From Actinomycetospora sp. NBRC 106378 (GTDB taxonomy: Bacteria > Actinomycetota > Actinomycetes > Mycobacteriales > Pseudonocardiaceae): a stretch of 64,000 nt of DNA. Below, in pieces: positions 60,060 through 64,000 of the stretch. The translations under genes were made by a program, and so were the position numbers. The notes beneath the pieces are model-generated. The model was not told the DNA's origin. It did not search any database and saw only the letters and a program-made list of their open reading frames with translations. Each line of letters opens with the position of its first letter. Within the stretch, counting starts at the first letter, position 1. Location of the stretch: contig NZ_BSTT01000001.1 in the NCBI RefSeq assembly GCF_030269685.1, positions 186,001 to 250,000 of the forward strand, read 5' to 3'.

Positions 60060-60294
60060 GTAGTCATGCTGAAGCAGAGGTGGAGCGACTGTCACTGCCG
60101 TCCGGGGCCGCCCGCGGGCAGACTTCGATCCGTGGGCGGATGACACTCCCGCGAGCAGGTCCGACCCACTCCCGGCGCGCGCACCCCTCGACGCGCCCGT
60201 CCCGAGCCGCCCGCCGCGCCGGGCCGTCTCGTCCCCCCCGCCCTCCGCGGCCGTGGCCTGCCCACGGCCGGTCCGTCCTCCTGGAGCTCGACCG

Positions 60295-61446
60295 ATGGAC
60301 ATCACCGCCTCCCTCATGACCCGGCCCGGCGAACCGCTGGAGACCGTCACGCTGCAGCTCGCCGACCCGCGGCCCGACGAGGTGCTCGTGCGCCTCGCGG
60401 CCACCGGGATCTGCGCCTCCGACGCCCACACCCATTCCGGCCGCATCCCCTCGCCCGCGCCCTGCGTGCTCGGCCACGAGGGGGCGGGCGTCGTCGAACG
60501 GGTCGGGTCGGCCGTCACCACGGTCACTGAGGGCGACCACGTGGCGCTGTCCTGGATGCCGAACTGCGGCACCTGCCGGCACTGCGTCTCCGGCCGGCCC
60601 GTCCTGTGCACCGCCGCCGCACCCGCGCTCTTCGCCGGCACGCTGCTCGACGGGACGACGCGGCTGTCCCGGGACGGTGCGCCGGTCAGCCACTACTCGT
60701 TCCTGTCCACCTTCGCGACGCACTGCGTCGTCCCCGCCTCGAGCGCGATCCCGGTCGGCCCGGGCGTCCCCCTCGCCGTCGCCGCGCTCGTCGGGTGCGG
60801 TGTCCTCACCGGCTACGGAGCGGTGGTGAACCGGGCCCGGGTGCACCCCGGCAGCTCCGTGGTGATCTTCGGCGCCGGCGGCGTCGGACTCAGTGCCGTG
60901 ATGGCCGCGCGCATCAGCGGCGCCGAGCAGATCCTCGTGTGCGATCCCGTCGTCGGGAAGCTCGAGGAGGCCCTGTCCTTCGGGGCCACCCACGCGCTCC
61001 TTCCCGACGACGGGCTCGTCGAGCGGGTCCGCGACCTCACCGGTGGGGGCGCCGACTACGCGATCGACGCCGCCGGCAGTGACGGGGTCCTCGACCGTGC
61101 GTTCGCCGCGACGGTCGCGGGCGGGACCATCGTGTGCGTCGGTCTGCCCGGCGTGCACGCCCGGCCGTCGCTGCCCGGACCGGAGCTCGTGCGCTCCGAG
61201 AAGATCATCACCGGCAGCCTCTACGGTTCGTCGCGGCCGAGCGTCGACATCCCGGCGATCCTGCGCCGCTACTCCGCCGGCCACCTGCCGCTCGACCGCC
61301 TCATCACCCGCACCTACCCGCTGGACGGGATCGACCGGGCCTTCGCCGACATGCGGGAGGGCCGGCTCCGGCGGGGTGTCGTCGTCTTCGACGAGGCCCT
61401 CGCCGGGCTGCGCGGTGCCGCCGACAGCGCCCTCGTCGCGGCGTGA
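60295..61446 (+). CDS. Zinc-dependent alcohol dehydrogenase (MDR family)
   Basis: A 383-residue medium-chain dehydrogenase. GICASDAHTHSG (about 37-48) holds the first catalytic zinc Cys, CVLGHEGAGVVERVGSAVTT (about 56-75) the His-Glu, and CGTCRHCVSGRPVLC (about 88-102) the four structural zinc Cys. FGAGGVGLSAVMAARISGAE (about 190-209) binds NAD. The overall pattern is close to class III/benzyl alcohol and mycothiol- or glutathione-dependent formaldehyde dehydrogenases. The next gene overlaps it by GTGA and encodes a Fae-like protein, which supports a role in formaldehyde or C1 oxidation. The exact substrate is unproven. Confidence 0.9.
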   Translation: MDITASLMTRPGEPLETVTLQLADPRPDEVLVRLAATGICASDAHTHSGRIPSPAPCVLGHEGAGVVERVGSAVTTVTEGDHVALSWMPNCGTCRHCVSGRPVLCTAAAPALFAGTLLDGTTRLSRDGAPVSHYSFLSTFATHCVVPASSAIPVGPGVPLAVAALVGCGVLTGYGAVVNRARVHPGSSVVIFGAGGVGLSAVMAARISGAEQILVCDPVVGKLEEALSFGATHALLPDDGLVERVRDLTGGGADYAIDAAGSDGVLDRAFAATVAGGTIVCVGLPGVHARPSLPGPELVRSEKIITGSLYGSSRPSVDIPAILRRYSAGHLPLDRLITRTYPLDGIDRAFADMREGRLRRGVVVFDEALAGLRGAADSALVAA

Positions 61447-61970
61447 GCACCCGGGACCTCGACGGCCGCCTCGCCCAGGGCTGGGGCGGCGCGGCGCCGG
61501 ACGGCGTGCACCTCAACGTGCTCCTCGCCCGACGCGGCAGCCCGACCGCCGCCGTCGTCATGAGCGCCTTCACCGCCCCGTCCTCGGGGTTCACCCCGGT
61601 CCTCGCGAGCGTCGGCGGGACCCAGCAGGCCTACGAGACCCTGTATCCGCCGACGGTGATCGTCCCGAAGACGGCGCCGGCCGGGGCGCTCCACGAGCAG
61701 CTCGTGTTCGGGGCGTGCGCGGTCGGCATCGCGCGGGGGCTGCTCGACGTCGTGGCGGGTGGGGGGCTGCCCGCCGACCAGGACACGCTCGTCCTCGTGT
61801 CCCTGTGGCTCGACGCGGCGGCGCGCGACGACACGACCGTGTGCCGGAACGCCCGGACCGCGATGGCCGCCGCCGCGTCCGAGGCGGCGACGGGGCGGGA
61901 GGCGGCGGACGTCGACCGGCTGGTCCGGGACCGGGACGGTCTGCGACACCCCTTCTACGACGGGGCCTGA
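61443..61970 (+). CDS. Formaldehyde-activating enzyme (Fae)-like protein
   Basis: A 175-residue protein coupled to the dehydrogenase gene. DGVHLNVLLARRGSPTAAVV (about 20-39), SAFTAPSSGFTPVLASV (about 41-57), LYPPTVIVPK (about 66-75) and FGACAVGIARGLLDVVAGG (about 89-107) follow the order of Fae-family motifs (xHIDL.I.GprGSp, AltnpxxGhTPLLA, ptvmvnK, and the GPAQaavA segment). Fae condenses formaldehyde with tetrahydromethanopterin; its essential His corresponds to His in VHLNV. Actinobacteria generally lack that cofactor, so a different acceptor or function is likely. Family assignment is from motif memory. Confidence 0.7.
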   Translation: MSTRDLDGRLAQGWGGAAPDGVHLNVLLARRGSPTAAVVMSAFTAPSSGFTPVLASVGGTQQAYETLYPPTVIVPKTAPAGALHEQLVFGACAVGIARGLLDVVAGGGLPADQDTLVLVSLWLDAAARDDTTVCRNARTAMAAAASEAATGREAADVDRLVRDRDGLRHPFYDGA

Positions 61971-62462
61971 TCCGGGGCGCCGACCGGCGCCGCCTCCGCG
62001 GACGACAACCACGTCCCGACGGTGTGCGCGAACAGCTCCGGCCGGTGGTCCACCGAGGGCACACCGGTGCCCGGGAGCGTCGTCCGCTCCGCGCCGCCGA
62101 CGGCGCCGACGATCGCGTCGACGTCCGGGAGGGAGAACCCGTCGTCGGCACCGCAGACCACGAGCGTCCGCGCGCGCACGAGACCGATCCGGTCCTCCAT
62201 GCGGTACTCGTTGACCGCCCGGTGGCCCTCCTCGACGCGGTCGAGCACCGCGAGGGCGTCGTGGACGAGGCGCTCGAGGAGGTCCGGGCGGTCGGCCGGG
62301 TAGTAGGGCGCACGGTTGTCCCAGAGCTGCTGCACGTGGCTGCCGTCGGCGGCGCGCTCCACGTGGTCGATCGGTGGTCGCCCGCCCGCGACCCGTGCGC
62401 GGCGCGGCGCGTCGACGTACGGCATCCCGGAGAGCACGAGCGCGGTGACCCGCTCCGGCACC
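61955..62462 (-). pseudogene. Alpha/beta hydrolase remnant, N-terminal part missing
   Basis: The minus-strand frame gives a good alpha/beta hydrolase C-terminal half, from [20 protein letters not shown] to the stop at 61955-61957. It contains the cap region ([20 protein letters not shown]), ARTLVVCGADDGFSLPDVDA with the likely catalytic Asp, and SVDHRPELFAHTVGTWL with the His. The lid-preceding part with GxSxG is absent: upstream of about 62462 the frame loses homology and runs into DNA that fits another gene on the other strand. So roughly 90 N-terminal residues are lost. It may still be translated from an internal start but is unlikely to be active. Confidence 0.7.
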
Positions 62463-62606
62463 GAGGCGGAGGCCGCCGCCGCCCACCACGGCCTCGACAC
62501 CCGCGACATCCTCACCGAGATCGGCCGCCGCGGCCTCGTCGGCGGCCAGGAGGACATGATCGTCGACGTCGCCCTCGACCTCACCGCCGGCCGCGGCGCC
62601 GCCTGA
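62463..62606 (+). pseudogene. 3' remnant of a 4-hydroxy-2-oxovalerate aldolase (DmpG/HsaF type) gene
   Basis: The plus-strand frame from about 62463 to the stop at 62604-62606 encodes [20 protein letters not shown] followed by [13 protein letters not shown], which is the signature C-terminus of DmpG-type aldolases in aromatic and sterol meta-cleavage pathways. Only about 47 of the usual 340 residues remain. Upstream, the same frame is not homologous and overlaps the hydrolase remnant on the other strand. The abrupt junction near 62460 indicates a deletion or inversion. Codon usage is still good, so the event may be fairly recent. Confidence 0.75.
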
Positions 62607-62699
62607 CCGTCGCGCCGGCGGGGGCGACGCGGGGGCACGGGCGGCTCGGGACTGGCGGATGATCGGTCCGGACCCGTGCCCGCCGTCCGAGGGAGACCC

Positions 62700-63821
62700 G
62701 TGGCTGCCGAACCGTTCACCGTCGTCGTCGGGAACGACGAGATCGCCGACCTGCGCGACCGGCTCCGGCGGACCCGGTGGCCCGAGCCGGAGACGGTGGA
62801 CGACTGGTCGCAGGGGGTGCCACTGGCCTACGCCCGGGAGCTGTGCCGGCACTGGGCCGAGGACTACGACTTCGGGTTCGCCGACCGCGTCAACGCCTTC
62901 CCCCAGTACCGCGACACGGTCGACGGGCTGGGAGTCCACTTCCTGCACGTCCGCTCCCCGGAACCCGACGCGTTCCCGCTGGTCCTGACGCACGGGTGGC
63001 CGGGCTCGGTGCTCGAGTTCCTCCACGTCCTCGGCCCGCTGACCGACCCCCGCGCCCACGGCGGGGACCCGGCGGACGCCTTCCACGTCGTCGCCCCGTC
63101 GCTGCCCGGGTACGGCTGGAGCGACAGGCCCACGACGACGGGCTGGGGCGTCGGCCGGATCGCCCGCGCCTGGGACACGCTGATGGTGTCGCTGGGCTAC
63201 GACCGGTACGGCGCGCAGGGCGGCGACTGGGGCTCGGAGGTGACCGCCAACCTGGGCGAGGTCGCCCCCGAGCGGGTCGCCGGGGTGCACCTGAACATGG
63301 GGAGGGTCCCGCTCGGCACCGTCGCCGACCCCACCCCCGCCGAACAGGCCGCCCACGACGCCGCCCAGGAGTTCGCCCGCACCGGACGCGGCTACTCCGC
63401 GATCCAGATGACCCGGCCGCAGACCCTCGGCTACGGCCTCAGCGACTCCCCCGCGGGCCAGGCGGCCTGGATCGCCGAGAAGTACCGGGCCTGGACCGAC
63501 CACGACGGCGACCACGAGACGGCCGTGAGCCGTCAGACGATCCTCGACGAGATCTCGGTCTACTGGTTCACCGCCTCGGCCACGTCGTCGGCGCGCCTGT
63601 ACTGGGAGAGCTTCGCCGACTCCCGCGTGCCGGTCACCGCGCCCTCCGGGCTGTCGGTCTACCCCCGCGACCTCGTCACTCCGTCGCGGCGCGAGGCCGA
63701 GCAGCGTTTCACCGACCTGCGCTGGTACGCCGAGATGCCCCACGGCGGACACTTCGCCGCCCTCGAACAGCCCACCTCGCTCGTCGAGCAGATCCGCGGC
63801 TTCTTCCGCCTCGTCCGGTAG
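62700..63821 (+). CDS. Epoxide hydrolase (alpha/beta hydrolase, EHN domain)
   Basis: A 373-residue enzyme from GTG 62700 after GGGAG. The N-terminal EHN part (about 1-110) has IADLRDRLRRTRWPEPETVD, as in microsomal-type epoxide hydrolases. The core has the oxyanion motif THGWPGSVLEFLHVL (about 97-111), the nucleophile elbow YGAQGGDWGSEVTANL (about 169-184) with Asp, a cap with QTLGYGLSDSPAGQAAWIAE (about 240-260) that supplies Tyr residues, and PHGGHFAALEQPTSLVEQIR (about 345-364) with the catalytic His. It would open an epoxide to a diol. It follows the gene remnants by about 90 bases. Confidence 0.9.
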   Translation: MAAEPFTVVVGNDEIADLRDRLRRTRWPEPETVDDWSQGVPLAYARELCRHWAEDYDFGFADRVNAFPQYRDTVDGLGVHFLHVRSPEPDAFPLVLTHGWPGSVLEFLHVLGPLTDPRAHGGDPADAFHVVAPSLPGYGWSDRPTTTGWGVGRIARAWDTLMVSLGYDRYGAQGGDWGSEVTANLGEVAPERVAGVHLNMGRVPLGTVADPTPAEQAAHDAAQEFARTGRGYSAIQMTRPQTLGYGLSDSPAGQAAWIAEKYRAWTDHDGDHETAVSRQTILDEISVYWFTASATSSARLYWESFADSRVPVTAPSGLSVYPRDLVTPSRREAEQRFTDLRWYAEMPHGGHFAALEQPTSLVEQIRGFFRLVR

Positions 63822-63917
63822 CGGCACCCCGGCCACGCCGGCGGCGAGATCGCACCGGCTGCAGGGGCGGGTCGCCGGCGCCGTGGCGGCCGTGGGTGGC
63901 GCGCCGCTGCCCGAGGT

Positions 63918-63936
63918 GATCCACTTCAGGTGGATC
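63918..63936. promoter_or_regulatory. Operator-like inverted repeat before the last gene
   Basis: GATCCAC at 63918-63924 and GTGGATC at 63930-63936 are perfect complements around TTCAG. The site is 20 bases upstream of a likely GTG start at 63956, a position suited to a repressor operator. Confidence 0.4.
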
Positions 63937-63955
63937 TCTGTCGAGGAGGAGCCGG

Positions 63956-64000
63956 GTGGCGGTCGAGGTCGACCCGTCGGACGGTGCGTGGGCGCCGGCC
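63956..64000 (+). CDS. Start of a gene running off the window
   Basis: GTG 63956 is preceded by GAGGAGGAG at a suitable distance and opens 15 codons (VAVEVDPSDGAWAPA) before the window ends. Codons end in G or C. Too little is visible to name a product. Confidence 0.4.
   Translation, partial: MAVEVDPSDGAWAPA

Overview
The window is about 64 kb of very GC-rich DNA with third codon positions almost all G or C, frequent GTG and some TTG starts, and genes joined by 1- or 4-base stop/start overlaps. The housekeeping set (glmU-prs, rplY-pth, a tRNA-Gln next to an LCP protein) and the protein styles point to an actinobacterium. A member of the Pseudonocardiaceae (Pseudonocardia or Actinomycetospora type) is my best guess; this is inference, not a database match.

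Positions 1-41470 are dominated by a large cell-surface polysaccharide locus of the Wzx/Wzy type. It holds two flippases (1-1153, partial; 22846-24639), many GT2 and GT4 glycosyltransferases, GalE, a Wzz-like protein with a very long low-complexity tail, a fused Wzz-Wzy polymerase, a sugar module (RmlC-like epimerase, sugar nucleotidyltransferase, two C-methyltransferase-like proteins, PIG-L deacetylase, epimerase/dehydratase), an initiating polyprenyl-phosphate glycosylphosphotransferase, and an LCP protein that could attach the polymer to the wall. Embedded in it are guests: a four-gene cassette ending in an OmpA-domain lipoprotein (4115-8011), a fused glycine-betaine synthase (8276-9970), an AbiEi/DUF559-like gene bracketed by inverted copies of a short repeat (9979-11216), a deacetylase pair, and a block with two PLP aminotransferases and two 2-oxoglutarate oxygenase-like proteins (13953-21748).

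Positions 41640-50273 are more ordinary: tRNA-Gln, a Nudix hydrolase, an OhrR-like MarR regulator, a RsbW-like anti-sigma kinase, a PAP2 phosphatase, a diguanylate cyclase, glmU, prs and a lipoprotein glycoside hydrolase. A second glycan module on the minus strand (50279-56889) lies between prs and rplY; it includes a flippase fused to a GT2 glycosyltransferase. rplY-pth follow at 57292-58571.

The right end (58588-64000) has a small unknown protein, a LysR regulator divergent from a zinc alcohol dehydrogenase, a Fae (formaldehyde-activating enzyme)-like protein coupled to that dehydrogenase, two gene remnants meeting tail to tail with lost 5' parts (an alpha/beta hydrolase and a DmpG-type aldolase), and an epoxide hydrolase. 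Hairpin terminators close several transcription units. I saw no rRNA, CRISPR array, IS element or prophage.
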